A stretch of DNA of 64,000 nt from Bacteroidales bacterium (GCA_017551725.1 JAFZKY010000052.1:1-64000), one strand, 5' to 3'; shown: positions 7,784 through 18,200, numbered from the stretch's first letter. The notes: a model not told the origin generated them from the letters alone. Numbers and translations: made by a program.

Positions 7784-9003
7784 CCAATCTCTTTCCGAAT
7801 CTCCATTTCCATCTTCCAAAGCATACGTCGCAGCGTGTCAAGCTGTTCGACGGAATAATTTTCAAACGAAAAGCTTCGGGAATACCAGTCTGGTATATTA
7901 TTTGGTAGCAAATAAGTTAAATTGTCGAACAAGGCTTCTTCGTCGCGCATTGGATTTTCCATTTGTTTTTTCCGCAAGAACTGCAGGATGCGCAGGCCGT
8001 CGGCTTTCTCGTGGAATGCTTGTTCAAAATGGGGCAAGTCTTTCACATTCTGCCGGATGCTTTGCCAAATGTCAGGGGTGTCTGGGATGGATGTTTTGTT
8101 GGAATTTTGAAGAAAAGTCAAAAAATCCGTATTTATTTGATGAGCATAAAGCTCGGGGATTCGGTGATAAGTTTCTTCTATGGCGTCAAACAAGGAGTGA
8201 TGGTAGATGGGGTATGCGGACCAGTCGCCGTGCTGGCCTTTGATGATGGCGGGGCCGGTGCCGAAATCCACCCGGTCGGAAGGGCGGGCGGCGGGGAAGA
8301 CGCTCTCTTCGTTGTAGAGTCCTATCGGGGCCATCTTGCGGAATTTTTGCATCAGGTAAAAGTCTTCGCCGCTTTTCAGCGGGGTGATGCCGCCAATTTT
8401 CCGTAGTGCGCCGGCGCGCATGGCGATGGCGGAACCCAGCGCCGTGAATCCGTAGGGCGACCCGATGCGAAGGAGGTTGATGGCGTAGTTGCGCATATAG
8501 AATTCGTAACGCAGGATGGCGCGGTCGGTGGGCTCGTCGCCTGCGAGCGGGTGGTAATAGGGCACGGCGAGAGCCGGAATGTCCGGGCGGCGGGCGAAGG
8601 TATGCCGAACGGAAGCCAGATAATGAGACGAAATGCGCGTGTCGGCATCCAGGCTGACGATGATATCCTCGCCCGCCGCCACGGATAAGATTTTGTTGAA
8701 CAGGATTTTGCGCGCCCAGCCCACGCCCGAGCGCTTGTCGTCCCATCCGTTCCCTTTAGAGGATTTGTCGATCACGTGCAGGTTGGGCATCTGCAATGAC
8801 TGCAAATAATCCAACAACTGCGCATTATGTTGGCAAACAGCCACTTTTTCCGGCGACTGCCAATACGATTCGGGCTGGTTTACACAAACAAAAACGTGGA
8901 ATTGTCCAGCATCTTCTTGAATGGAAAGATCTTGGAGAGTCAGCGGCAACGCCTGCCGCTCATCCATTGCCGGAATCGCCACATAAATATCGGGATGGCT
9001 CAT
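7780..9003 (-). CDS. Family 2-like glycosyltransferase
   Basis: This 407-residue protein looks like a GT-A fold nucleotide-sugar glycosyltransferase. It starts DIYVAIPAMDER, has the metal/donor-binding DAD motif in IIVSLDADTRIS (about 130), and a later acidic GEDFYL motif typical of the acceptor side. The C-terminal third is helical with no evident membrane span. The start at 9003 is chosen because the ATG overlaps the stop of the upstream lipoprotein gene (TGATG), which implies translational coupling; longer in-frame starts run through that gene in another frame. The acceptor is unknown. Its 3' end overlaps the convergent TonB receptor by 4 bases. Confidence 0.8.
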   Translation of the reverse strand: MSHPDIYVAIPAMDERQALPLTLQDLSIQEDAGQFHVFVCVNQPESYWQSPEKVAVCQHNAQLLDYLQSLQMPNLHVIDKSSKGNGWDDKRSGVGWARKILFNKILSVAAGEDIIVSLDADTRISSHYLASVRHTFARRPDIPALAVPYYHPLAGDEPTDRAILRYEFYMRNYAINLLRIGSPYGFTALGSAIAMRAGALRKIGGITPLKSGEDFYLMQKFRKMAPIGLYNEESVFPAARPSDRVDFGTGPAIIKGQHGDWSAYPIYHHSLFDAIEETYHRIPELYAHQINTDFLTFLQNSNKTSIPDTPDIWQSIRQNVKDLPHFEQAFHEKADGLRILQFLRKKQMENPMRDEEALFDNLTYLLPNNIPDWYSRSFSFENYSVEQLDTLRRMLWKMEMEIRKEIG

Positions 9004-9380
9004 CACTTGACGGTAACGACCACGTTCCGGATGCGGATAGCCTGCCCCCAATCTTCGCGGGCATAGACGAATTTCAACGTCTGCGTGCCCTTTTCCTTGG
9101 CTTCGAACTTCCAGAATAGATGGGAGGAGGCACCCACCATGCCCACCGGCGCGTTGCTCTCGTAACGTTTGTCCTGTGGGGCAACCACCGTCACTTCCGC
9201 TTCGTTGGTCAGCTGCCACCAATATCCGGTGGAAGCATTGGTCAGGAACTCTATTTCAAAGGATTGGCCCTTTTTTAAGGTCACTTCGTTGATCTCCCGG
9301 TCAAGAATTACTATCTTTTTCTGCGAGGAGCAGCCGGTAAGGATGAGCAACAAGGAGCAGACAAGCCAAAATTTTTTCAT
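9003..9380 (-). CDS. Chagasin-type (I42) cysteine-peptidase inhibitor lipoprotein
   Basis: This is a 125-residue lipoprotein: signal peptide with lipobox LTGC (Cys17), so probably anchored to a membrane. The mature domain matches the chagasin/I42 inhibitor fold, with three loops that insert in a papain-like active site. NASTGYWWQL corresponds to the NPTTGY loop, GMVGASSHLFWKF to the Gly-rich loop, and AREDW to the RPW loop. The start is the ATG before MKKFWLV because it gives a proper lipoprotein signal and lies just after a TAnnTTTG promoter; the longer frame would run back through a tRNA. It is coupled (TGATG) to a glycosyltransferase. The window also encodes a C10 cysteine peptidase, but I42 targets are usually C1-family enzymes, so a link is only a guess. 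Confidence 0.8.
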   Translation of the reverse strand: MKKFWLVCSLLLILTGCSSQKKIVILDREINEVTLKKGQSFEIEFLTNASTGYWWQLTNEAEVTVVAPQDKRYESNAPVGMVGASSHLFWKFEAKEKGTQTLKFVYAREDWGQAIRIRNVVVTVK

Positions 9381-9402
9381 GATGATTCGGAATTTTACGC
9401 GG

Positions 9403-9410
9403 CAAAGATA
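9403..9410 (-). promoter_or_regulatory. -7 promoter element of the I42 inhibitor gene
   Basis: Minus-strand TATCTTTG lies 22 bases before the ATG at 9380, supporting that start over upstream alternatives. Confidence 0.65.
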
Positions 9411-9563
9411 CAGTTTTTTCAATCTGCCCCAACATGGTATTTTTCTAACCATTATACCCTGTTGACGAGGCAGGCCGTCAGGTCTGCCGGGATTGGTGGC
9501 ACAAACGGGTGCGAAGCTGATTCGCACGCCGTAGGTGTGCGGGCAAACCATGGAGGACATAAC

Positions 9564-9592
9564 GAAAAAAGGAGAAACATTCGTTTCTCCTC
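9564..9592 (-). terminator. Terminator of tRNA-Asp
   Basis: On the minus strand the stem GGAGAAAC/GTTTCTCC (8 bp, loop GAAT) is followed by a run of six T. It begins 4 bases after the encoded CCA. Confidence 0.8.
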
Positions 9593-9596
9593 TTGT

Positions 9597-9674
9597 TGGC
9601 GGACCGGACGAGACTCGAACTCGCGACCCCATGCGTGACAGGCATGTATTCTAACCAAACTGAACTACCGATCC
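9597..9674 (-). tRNA. tRNA-Asp (anticodon GTC)
   Basis: The acceptor GGATCGG pairs with CCGGTCC (one wobble). The anticodon stem CATGC/GCATG holds loop CTGTCAC, giving GTC. The T-arm carries GTTCGAGTC. The discriminator is G, as expected for Asp, and CCA is encoded at 9597-9599. Confidence 0.95.
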
Positions 9675-9692
9675 GTTTGCCTTAAAGCGCTG

Positions 9693-9700
9693 CAAAAATA
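9693..9700 (-). promoter_or_regulatory. -7 promoter element of tRNA-Asp
   Basis: Minus-strand TATTTTTG, 18 bases upstream of the mature tRNA 5' end. Confidence 0.6.
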
Positions 9701-9781
9701 CACTTTTTTTGTTTTTGCAGTATTTTTTTTATGATATTTTTTTGAACAACAACAAAATATTTATAATCAATATTTTATATA

Positions 9782-12055
9782 CTAAAAACGCCAGGTAAGC
9801 CCGAAATAGTAGAGGAAGGGCAGCTGGTAAATGATGTCGTTTGTGGTACGATTTACGTAGAAAACGTTCTTATAGTTATACACATTGGAGAGCGAAATGC
9901 TCAATTCCAATGAATGGCGCTCGCCTAAGAAGAACTTCTTCTTGGCCCCAAGGTCGAGGCGGTGGTAGTTCGGCAAACGGGCGTTGTTGTAATCAGCCAG
10001 AATGAAATCCACATCTTCGTTGACGGTAGTGTAATCCTCGTTGATGTTGGACGGAATATAACTCGGGAAGAAAGCCTGGGTTTGGGTAAACGGGAACCCA
10101 GTTCCGAAATTCCAACGGGCATTGATCTGCCAAGAGTGACGTTTGCCGAAAGAATAGGAAGCCAGCAAGTTAATATTATGCCGCCGGTCAAAATGCGGGA
10201 AATAATCCATCTTGTCATCCTGCCGTTTCACCCAGCCCAACGAATAGACGAACCACACGTAAACACCCTTGTTATCATATTTCACCGTGACATCCCCGCC
10301 GTATGCCTTTCCCTTTTCCCAGATGAACTCCTTCTCATCGTCAAATTGCTTGTACCGGTTGGCGGAAATAAGCTGGGAGAAGTTCTTGAAGTAGCTTTCT
10401 AAGTTGATGGATATGGTGGGAATTGGGTCGTACTCGAAACCAAGGATGATATGCTGGGCCTTTTGCAGACGGCTGTCCATTTCCTCCCCACGGAAGGTTT
10501 CGCTCATATACGTAAGCTCGGGCGAGGAGAGAAATCCTTGAAACAGGCTCACCACATCATTGTCGGAGGTAATGGAGATGAGGTTTTGGGAGTAGAGTCC
10601 GCCGGCCAATTTCAAACGCAGGTTTTTCAGGATATTATATTTGAAGGCTAACCTGGGTTCGGGGGAAACCTCTCCCAAGGCATAATAGTATTGCAGGCGG
10701 AAACTGGGTTCCACAATGATTTTGTTGCGCCAATTGTATTTGAATTTGGCAAATATCGACATGTCTGTGGTGTGGTCTTCAATAGTGTTTTCAGACCCCA
10801 ACCGTGTGAAATACTGGTACATGGTGTTGAAACCGACCGCTTCGGCCCCGATTTGGAGCAGACTTTTGCCTAAGTAATAGTTGAAGGAGAGGTTGAAGGT
10901 AAAACCATCCATGGAACTGTTTTTCGGCGTGAACATTTTGTCATCCAGCATACAGGCATAGCGCGAATAAGAGAGGGAACCGTCAATGGTGGTGGGCGCA
11001 TCGCCAGGCACAATCTGGAAGTTGGCACCCACACCCCAGTTGTTCCAATTATAGTCGGCCACGTTGCTGTAATTCACTTGGTCAGCAAAGCGGAATCCGA
11101 ACAGGTTCAGTTTGGTGCCGTTTTGGGTGGCCAAAGTTAATTTTCCGTATAAATCCAAGAAATTGTAAGGCAAGCCTTCTTCACCCACGTATGGATAGAA
11201 CAGCTTTGACGCCTGGTTCAGATACGATCCTTTGGCGGAGAGAATGAAGCTTAACGAAGTTTTGCGGTTATCCTTGAGTTTCACGAGTGGGCCTTCCAGC
11301 AGCACTTGGCTCTGGATATTGCTGAGGTCAATTTTTCCGGACAGATGTTTCTTGTTGCCGTCGCGGGTTTTGATATCCATGACGGAGGATACTCTGCCGC
11401 CGAATTCCGCTCCATAGCCACCGGTATAGATGTCGGCGCTGCTCATGATGTCCATGTCGAAGACGGAGAAGATGCCGATGGAGTGGAAGGGGTTGTAGAG
11501 CAGCACGCCGTCCAACAGCAGCATATTCTGCACAGGTGTGCCACCGCGCACGTAAAGCTGGCCGCCTTGGTCGCCGGTGGAGATGATGCCCGGCAACACC
11601 TGCAGGTATTGGGCAAAGTCGGGCTGTCCGCCGATGGCCGGCATCTTGCTCATATCTTTGGGTGTGACGCTGATGACCGATGTGCGCGTCTCCTGCTCCT
11701 TACGCTGACCCTCGCCCACAATCTGCACCGCATCCAAAGTGGTGGAAGATGGTTTCAGGGAATAACGTTTAGTAATTGTGGCGTTATTGTGTATGTCAAG
11801 AGTGTCGTAAAGGTCGGTATAGCCCAAATAGGAAATCTTCACTACATATTTTCCTTGCGGAATCTTGTTGATGACAAAAGCGCCCTTTTCATCCGACAAA
11901 GCTCCATAGCTGGTGCCTTGCAAAAGGATGGTACAATAGGGAAGCGTTTCGCCGTTGGAATCATCGTAGGTAAAGCCTTTCAGCATAGCTGATTGAGCCG
12001 AAGAGATTCCTAAACAGCAGTTTATAAAGAGAATAAACAGTAAAAATCGTTTCAT
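9782..12055 (-). CDS. TonB-dependent receptor with carboxypeptidase-like N-terminal domain
   Basis: This 757-residue outer-membrane receptor has a signal peptide (about 1-22), then a CarboxypepD_reg-like beta-sandwich (LKGFTYDDSNGETLPYCTI..GALSDEKGAFVINKIPQGKYVVKISYLGY, about 26-105). The TonB plug domain (SVTPKDMSKMPAIGGQPDFAQYLQVLPGI, then GGQLYVRGGTPVQNMLLLDGV) and the C-terminal barrel ending FGLTWRF follow. The start at 12055 (MKRFLLF) is chosen because it begins the signal peptide and lies 24 bases after a TAnnTTTG element; upstream extension would enter purD. No SusD partner is present, so the substrate cannot be named. It follows purD on the same strand but has its own promoter. Confidence 0.9.
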   Translation of the reverse strand: MKRFLLFILFINCCLGISSAQSAMLKGFTYDDSNGETLPYCTILLQGTSYGALSDEKGAFVINKIPQGKYVVKISYLGYTDLYDTLDIHNNATITKRYSLKPSSTTLDAVQIVGEGQRKEQETRTSVISVTPKDMSKMPAIGGQPDFAQYLQVLPGIISTGDQGGQLYVRGGTPVQNMLLLDGVLLYNPFHSIGIFSVFDMDIMSSADIYTGGYGAEFGGRVSSVMDIKTRDGNKKHLSGKIDLSNIQSQVLLEGPLVKLKDNRKTSLSFILSAKGSYLNQASKLFYPYVGEEGLPYNFLDLYGKLTLATQNGTKLNLFGFRFADQVNYSNVADYNWNNWGVGANFQIVPGDAPTTIDGSLSYSRYACMLDDKMFTPKNSSMDGFTFNLSFNYYLGKSLLQIGAEAVGFNTMYQYFTRLGSENTIEDHTTDMSIFAKFKYNWRNKIIVEPSFRLQYYYALGEVSPEPRLAFKYNILKNLRLKLAGGLYSQNLISITSDNDVVSLFQGFLSSPELTYMSETFRGEEMDSRLQKAQHIILGFEYDPIPTISINLESYFKNFSQLISANRYKQFDDEKEFIWEKGKAYGGDVTVKYDNKGVYVWFVYSLGWVKRQDDKMDYFPHFDRRHNINLLASYSFGKRHSWQINARWNFGTGFPFTQTQAFFPSYIPSNINEDYTTVNEDVDFILADYNNARLPNYHRLDLGAKKKFFLGERHSLELSISLSNVYNYKNVFYVNRTTNDIIYQLPFLYYFGLTWRF

Positions 12056-12079
12056 TTCACAGGGATAAAAACAAGGCGG

Positions 12080-12087
12080 CAAATATA
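12080..12087 (-). promoter_or_regulatory. -7 promoter element of the TonB receptor gene
   Basis: Minus-strand TATATTTG between the purD stop (12094) and the receptor ATG (12055). Confidence 0.6.
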
Positions 12088-12093
12088 CGAAAA

Positions 12094-13347
12094 TTAACGG
12101 GCCTGCCAACCGATGTCGCTGCGATAGAACAGGTCGGGACATTCCAGTTTTTGAACACCCTCGTAAGCATCCCGATGAGCTTCCGCCAAGGTGGCACCCT
12201 TGCCTACCACGAAGAGGACGCGGCCTCCGTTGGAGAGCCATTTGTCATTCTCACGTTTGGTTCCCATGTGGAACACCAACTGGTTTAGGTTTTCCAAGTT
12301 TTTGATTTCAAAACCTTTGCCGTATTTTCCTGGATAGCCGTTTGCAGCCAGCACCACGCCGAGGAAGGCTTCGGAGTGAAATTCAGGGTTCACATCCCGA
12401 TGCTGGAGAATGTCCAGAATCATCTGCAGCAGGTCGCTTTTGAGCTTGGGGAGTACCACTTCCGTTTCCGGATCCCCGAAGCGTGCGTTGAATTCAATCA
12501 CTTTCGGTCCCGATTGGGTGAGCATGAGGCCGCCGTAGAGCACGCCGCAGAAAGGACAACCTTCCTCAGCCAGGGCTTTGGCCATCGGTTTCATGATATG
12601 CTCGACGGCCCAGTCTATTTGTTCTTGCGGGATGACGGGCACGGGCGAGTAGGCACCCATGCCGCCCGTGTTGGGACCTTTGTCGCCGTCGTAGGCACGT
12701 TTGTGGTCCTGGGCGATGACAAGTGGTACCACTTGCTGGCCGTTCACCAGGGTGAGCAGAGAAAATTCCGGACCCTCCAGAAATTCCTCCATCACCACTT
12801 TCCCTTGGCCGAAATGATTGTCCAAAAGCATGTCTTTCAAAGCATTGTCCGCCTCTTCGGTAGTCATGGCCACCACCACGCCCTTGCCGGCGGCGAGGCC
12901 GTCGTATTTGATGACGATGGGTGCTCCGGTTTCGTCGAGATAACGTTTGGCATCATCGTAGTTCTCGAAAGTGCGGAAACCGGCGGTGGGGATATTATAG
13001 CGCTGCATCAGCTCTTTGGCGAATTGCTTGCTGCCTTCGATGCGGGCGGCGGCGCGGGTGGGTGCGAAGATGGGCAGCCCGGCCTCCTGGAATGCGTCGG
13101 CGATGCCGTTCATCAGCGCTGCCTCAGGACCCACGATGGTCAGGTCTATTTTCTGCTCCATCGCAAACTTCAGCAGTTCCGAGGTGTTGTTCTCATCAAT
13201 GGGGACCAGCTCCACCGGTGCGGTCGTGATGGTCCTCATGCCCTCGTTGCCGGGCGCGATGAAGAGTTGGGGATGCAAGGGGGATTGGGCTATCTTCCAC
13301 GCAATGGCGTGTTCGCGACCTCCACGGCCGATAATCAGTACTTTCAT
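12094..13347 (-). CDS. purD: Phosphoribosylamine-glycine ligase (GARS)
   Basis: This enzyme ligates glycine to phosphoribosylamine with ATP, the second step of purine synthesis. It has 417 residues, the normal monofunctional length. The N-domain begins MKVLIIGRGGREHAIAWKIAQ, the family signature. The ATP-grasp region contains IVIKYDGLAAGKGVVVA and VVMEEFLEGPEFSLL. The conserved block HKRAYDGDKGPNTGGMGAYSP and the metal-binding EFNARFGDPETEV follow. Its ATG overlaps the stop of the upstream lytic transglycosylase gene (ATGA), so the two are translationally coupled even though their functions are unrelated. purM lies elsewhere in the window, so the pur genes are scattered. Confidence 0.97.
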   Translation of the reverse strand: MKVLIIGRGGREHAIAWKIAQSPLHPQLFIAPGNEGMRTITTAPVELVPIDENNTSELLKFAMEQKIDLTIVGPEAALMNGIADAFQEAGLPIFAPTRAAARIEGSKQFAKELMQRYNIPTAGFRTFENYDDAKRYLDETGAPIVIKYDGLAAGKGVVVAMTTEEADNALKDMLLDNHFGQGKVVMEEFLEGPEFSLLTLVNGQQVVPLVIAQDHKRAYDGDKGPNTGGMGAYSPVPVIPQEQIDWAVEHIMKPMAKALAEEGCPFCGVLYGGLMLTQSGPKVIEFNARFGDPETEVVLPKLKSDLLQMILDILQHRDVNPEFHSEAFLGVVLAANGYPGKYGKGFEIKNLENLNQLVFHMGTKRENDKWLSNGGRVLFVVGKGATLAEAHRDAYEGVQKLECPDLFYRSDIGWQAR

Positions 13348-14711
13348 TCTTCTTTTTTTGTAATTACGTAACCTTTATATCGATCCATTACTTCTTGAAC
13401 GTAATGGATGGTGTGTTTTCCAGGATAATAGCCGCATTTGACCACCGGGTCGGTGTAATACTCTTTGTGCGATTTCAAGGCCAGGTATTCCGCCACTTTT
13501 TCCCAACGGGTAGCGTCCTCCCCATATTTTTTGCACAAGGCCATCGCATCCAGAATATGGCCCGGTCCCGAATTATACGAGGCGGCCACAAAGTTATAGA
13601 TTTCGGCAGTATCGACCTTGCCATCGAAAATCCTGTACAGGAAGGAGATGTATTTGGCTCCCGCCCAGATCTGGTCTTCCACCGAAGAGGTGTCGGTGAT
13701 GCCATAGCGTGCGCAAGTGACGGGCATCATCTGCATGATTCCGAAACTGCCGCCCATGCCTAGCACATCGGAGGAGAAATGGGATTCCTGCCAGATGACG
13801 GACGACATGAATCGCCAATCGAGGTTGTAGCGATCGCAGGCTTTTTGCAAGACTTTATCATAGGAGGAAATCCTGTTTTTCTTGCTTCCGAAAGAACTCT
13901 GGATAATGATGGAATGACGCGACAGGTAGCGCAGACAAAGATTCTGGTATTTGTTGGTCTCCTTAAAGTCCCGCAGCCATTGATTGATAGTGTCGTTCAG
14001 TTTTCGGTTATGCTTGTTTAGAATCCATGTTCGGGGAAAATTCTTTCCTATGGTGGGACCTAACGAAAGATTGGTGTAGAAAGGGAGCATGGTGATAGCC
14101 ACATTGAAGTTGCACACGGCATAGTCAATGAGGGTGTCGCCGAGCATGTCGAAAAGGTCTTCGGCGGTGGCTTCACGGTCGTGTTGGAGCTTCCATAATT
14201 CCGGATGTTCCAAGATGCTCAGGTCCACCTGATTGGAATAGTGTGCCGAAGCGTGGATGATATGTTTTTCGGTGCTGTCGAATTTCATGCCCTTGCGCAT
14301 GATGAGCACCGGATAGGTATAGGAATGGGGTTCTGACTCCAAGATGTAGTCAGGCACAAAAAAATCCTTGTTGAAGTCAATACCCACCACGTCGTATTGA
14401 TTGGCGAAACAGTCGAGGATGACTTTGGCGGGATCGGATTCGATGGTGATAGCCACGGGCCGGTGCAGGTCCTTGCCCATCTGGTTCAGCAGGTCGTATT
14501 GGAAGCCGATGACCGAGCCGTGATACACAAAATAGTCCGCCGCATGATACAGAATCAGCGCTTTGATGGTGTCCCCGTGCGATTCACGAACGGTTTCGTG
14601 TCGGAATTTGTTTTTGAGTGGGACGTGCGAAATCCTACCATGAAAGACCAGCAGCAGGCATAAAGCCAATGTGGCCACTGCCAAGAACAGATAACTGATG
14701 TGTTTCTTCAA
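13344..14711 (-). CDS. MltF-like membrane-bound lytic transglycosylase
   Basis: This 455-residue peptidoglycan lyase has one N-terminal membrane anchor (about 5-24, SYLFLAVATLALCLLLVF), a periplasmic solute-binding (SBP_bac_3-like) domain (about 45-270), and a C-terminal SLT domain. The catalytic glutamate is in SSVIWQESHF, with GSFGIMQMMPVTCARYGI and FVAASYNSGPGHI completing the SLT signature. The order matches E. coli MltF. The start is TTG at 14711: a TAA lies four codons further upstream in frame, no ATG precedes the anchor, and it is 12 bases after the stop of the lipoprotein gene. It overlaps purD by 4 bases (ATGA). Confidence 0.92.
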   Translation of the reverse strand: MKKHISYLFLAVATLALCLLLVFHGRISHVPLKNKFRHETVRESHGDTIKALILYHAADYFVYHGSVIGFQYDLLNQMGKDLHRPVAITIESDPAKVILDCFANQYDVVGIDFNKDFFVPDYILESEPHSYTYPVLIMRKGMKFDSTEKHIIHASAHYSNQVDLSILEHPELWKLQHDREATAEDLFDMLGDTLIDYAVCNFNVAITMLPFYTNLSLGPTIGKNFPRTWILNKHNRKLNDTINQWLRDFKETNKYQNLCLRYLSRHSIIIQSSFGSKKNRISSYDKVLQKACDRYNLDWRFMSSVIWQESHFSSDVLGMGGSFGIMQMMPVTCARYGITDTSSVEDQIWAGAKYISFLYRIFDGKVDTAEIYNFVAASYNSGPGHILDAMALCKKYGEDATRWEKVAEYLALKSHKEYYTDPVVKCGYYPGKHTIHYVQEVMDRYKGYVITKKEE

Positions 14712-14723
14712 AATGGAAACGCA

Positions 14724-15194
14724 TTAGTTCTCCGGCTGCATCCAAATGGTGTCCTGTTTGTCCAGCACACCTTCTTCCAGCGTGATTTGCGTGTAGCCGA
14801 CATAGAGCAAATCCGGTTCCTTGGTGGTATCCACCCAAGTGGCTTTCAACACTAACAGTGCGGGATGCGGCAATTGGAAATGATAAACGCCTTCCGGGGC
14901 AGTATGTGGGAAAAGATGCCGGAGTGTATCGGATATGGGTCTTGTGAAATATGTAGTGTCATAAAGGACGCTGTCTCCAACAATTCTTTCTGTAATTTGC
15001 ATGAATTCGTGATTGTATTTGCCCAACGTGTCAATATTGATTGTGACACCATTTACCAAGGCGACAACCGATGGGTCTGGATTGTAAAGACATGTAATGG
15101 TAGCCCCGCAACTGCGCTCCTTGTGGCATTGGGTGAAACACAGCGTCATGAACGCGGCGACAATGAACAACAATACAAAATTACCTCTTTTCAT
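14724..15194 (-). CDS. Small lipoprotein of unknown function
   Basis: This 156-residue protein has a lipoprotein signal peptide (MKRGNFVLLFIVAAFMTLCF) with the acylated Cys in FTQC (residue 23). The mature part is rich in beta-strand patterns and contains a second Cys pair (SCGATITC). No known family was recognised. It is the first gene of an operon with the MltF-like transglycosylase (12-base gap) and purD. The position suggests an envelope role, but the sequence gives no direct functional clue. Confidence 0.75.
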   Translation of the reverse strand: MKRGNFVLLFIVAAFMTLCFTQCHKERSCGATITCLYNPDPSVVALVNGVTINIDTLGKYNHEFMQITERIVGDSVLYDTTYFTRPISDTLRHLFPHTAPEGVYHFQLPHPALLVLKATWVDTTKEPDLLYVGYTQITLEEGVLDKQDTIWMQPEN

Positions 15195-15214
15195 ATTATT
15201 CGATTTTGTGTGTG

Positions 15215-15222
15215 CAAAAATA
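15215..15222 (-). promoter_or_regulatory. -7 promoter element of the lipoprotein-transglycosylase-purD operon
   Basis: Minus-strand TATTTTTG lies 20 bases before the ATG at 15194, in the 36-bp gap after sprA. Confidence 0.65.
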
Positions 15223-15230
15223 ATAAAATT

Positions 15231-18200
15231 TTATTGTGACAACCTCAATGTGACAGAAATACCTGTTTCAAAGTTCATATTGTCATACTGGTTGTAGATT
15301 TTTGGACGATTGATGGTCATGTCGTAGTAGAATTTCACACCCACCATCTGGCTAAACTGGTATTCGGCGGCCACATTCACTGTGGCGGAAAGCATACCGG
15401 AGGTGACCTGGTTTTGCTCTTCCTGGATTTTCCGCAAGACGGTCTGGTTGTTTTTAATGCCCAATCCGACTGTAAGGTTCAAGTCGCTGACAAACTGGCG
15501 TTTGACACCGGAGAAAATCAGGCCGAGTTTCAAATCCTTAAAACGGTATCCACCAGAGAACGCCAATTCCCAGGAGGAAGTCTCTGTGATTTGGTTGTTA
15601 GCAAAACTCAAAGACACATTCCGGTTTTGCTTGTATTCAACTTTCAACAACATGCTGTTCTTCAGGGTCATGTCAAAACCGATTAACGGACCGAACTGTT
15701 CGGAAATGGCAATCTGATTTAGTTCGTTAGCCGGAATGATATCTCCCAAGGTGTTGCGGTTGCCTTCACCTTCCTTGTAGGCAAGGTTCGTGGTGAACGA
15801 TCCGATTTGGTAGGTACAAATGTAATTGTGTACCAAGGAGAGGCTCTGGAAGACCTTGTTCATGCCTTTGATTTTCGTGAAGCCGTTATAATTCAGGCGC
15901 CAGTTTGGCAACGGGATTTTGATAAACGGTGAAGAAATGTCCATCTTGTCAGGGTCTTTGCCCATATAGGAGGCCATGAATGCTCCCATCAGCACATCTT
16001 GCGACACTTCGCTGTACCCGTCGGGGAAACCCGTTTCAGGGTTGATGTTTTCGGAACTGGTGTGCGGATTGTCGTCGGCAAGTCGTCGGGCCAGACTTAA
16101 ACGCACGTCTCTGAATTGATTAAACAAGTCATCATAATCAGAGAAGAAGGTCTTTAAACCACAATAGGTCATGCTGAAGGACCCGTTGCGCTGGGGCGTG
16201 TAGTGACTGATGTTGCCTGCTTCATCCACATGGAAATATTCGGAGAAATTCTCAGTAAAGTTCCGGTTGGCGGACACATCAATGCGGAAATCCCGGAAAG
16301 GCTCGATGGTGGCTCGAAAGTTAATCAGTTGGTTCTTTGTGCGTTGATAGGCCGTATTCAACAACGAGTCTGTGGTCAGCCAGTGTTGTCTGGCTCCGAT
16401 AGCCTGGATATCCGGTTGTCCGCCGAACACAAAGAGGAAGCCGGGAGATTTGTCGGAAAAATCGATGCCGAACATGTTGGGTCGGCCCATGTAGCCAGGC
16501 AGCGTAGTTCCGCGACCTTCCGTATAGTTGGCCGACACGTTGCGCACCATCATCAGGAAACGCAGCGTCCCATCCAATATGATTTTGCCATAGTTGGGTT
16601 TTTCTTTGATGGAGTCTTTGGCATTTTTGCCTTTTTCGTCTTTGTCTTTGTCTTCCTGTTTTGTTTTTGTTTTATTCTTGTCAAGATTCTGGTTGTTGCG
16701 GTTCTGGTTGTTCCGGTTCCCTTGGTTTATTTTTTTCAAATACGGAACATTGTTGTATAAGGTGATCATATTCAAGGTTCCGTTTCCTTGGATGGAGTTG
16801 GAGTTTTGCAGGGTGTTGCCAAGGTAGGCCAGGGAAAGGGCGGATGCCGTGTAGGTGAAATTGGACGTGTAGCGTACATTGGCATTCACCCAGTTGAACA
16901 AGGGTATCTTGTTGATGGGCACCTGGTAGGTTCCGGAAAAACTTTGGCGGAAATTCGTTGTTCGTCCGCCCCGACCGAGGCAGTGCCATACGGAATCTTT
17001 TTCCGTGCGGGTGTCGATGAGCCCGTCCGGCTCGTCGATGCGGGCGGAAGCATCGGCACGGTATTCCAGTTTTAAGCTCTGGAAGATATCCCAGTTCACG
17101 GTGTAGTTTCGCGTCCAATCGAAGGATTTCACGAAACTGGTGTCCACAATGATGTTGCCCTGGCTCTTGGGCCGGTATTTAAACTCTTGCATTTCTCTGC
17201 GGAGTGCCGTGCGGATGGTCACGTTCTTGGGCATGGGGGTGATGTTGATATCACGGATTATCTGCAACCATTTGGATTTCAGCCAACGCATCTTGGAGAA
17301 TGGTCGGAGATTTTTCGGATTGGTGCTGAAAGTATATCCTATTTCCCCATTGTGGATATATTCGTTGTTGAGTTCGAGGTCCACGTCTCGCTGCACCAGT
17401 TCCGAATAGGAATAAGAGAGGTCGAAGTTCTCAATGTCCCAAGGGTGCATCTTCAATTTCCCGCCATCCAGATTACGCTCCTTGCGAACATTCATCAAGT
17501 TCACATTCTGGCGACGGGTATAAGCATTGGTGAGATGGCGAATGGAATCGCGCTGCTCCGCCGATTCATATGTGGCCAGATCGTCACGCATCTTCACGTC
17601 GGGATTGAGCGGATTGTATTCGGGTTGTGCTATACCCAACGAGTAATCGTAGTGTACAGGAATTTTGATATTCCATTTTTCAGGGAAGAACACCTTGCCA
17701 CCATCCAGATTGGCGGCGATGTCAAGGTTGTATTTGGATTCCATGGAACGTTCCGTGACGGATTGTTCGATGCTTCCGAAGCCGGGCGACATGTAACTGC
17801 CTGATACCGTAAGGTCGCCCACATCAGCCAGGTTAACGCGAGCCCGCAAAAGGGCGGCTACCCCTTGCTTGTCGTCAAAACCGGTGAGCTGTAACTCGTT
17901 AACCCACATTTCAACAGATTTTGGCAACATGTCGTCATCATCGTTAAGTTTCTTTTTGGGGTTGCGGATACCAATCATAATGGTGGTTACTTCGCTCAGG
18001 TTTGGCACACCCACCACCGTGATGCGGTTGTCGCCGTCGATTTCTTTCGAATAAGGTATGGTGTTCGAGGCGTGATACCCTTTCCGTACGGCCACATTCC
18101 GTTCCTGTTTCAACGCCACCAGGGAATCCAGGCGCACGCGCATACGGTTGGCCTCCGGCCAGATGGCGGATGTGTCGCGTCCGCAATACCAAGGCGTGAT

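Noticed and set aside
9381..9632. N-terminal extension of the I42 inhibitor gene
   Set aside because: It would read back through the tRNA-Asp gene and its terminator; the lipoprotein signal and promoter fix the start at 9380.
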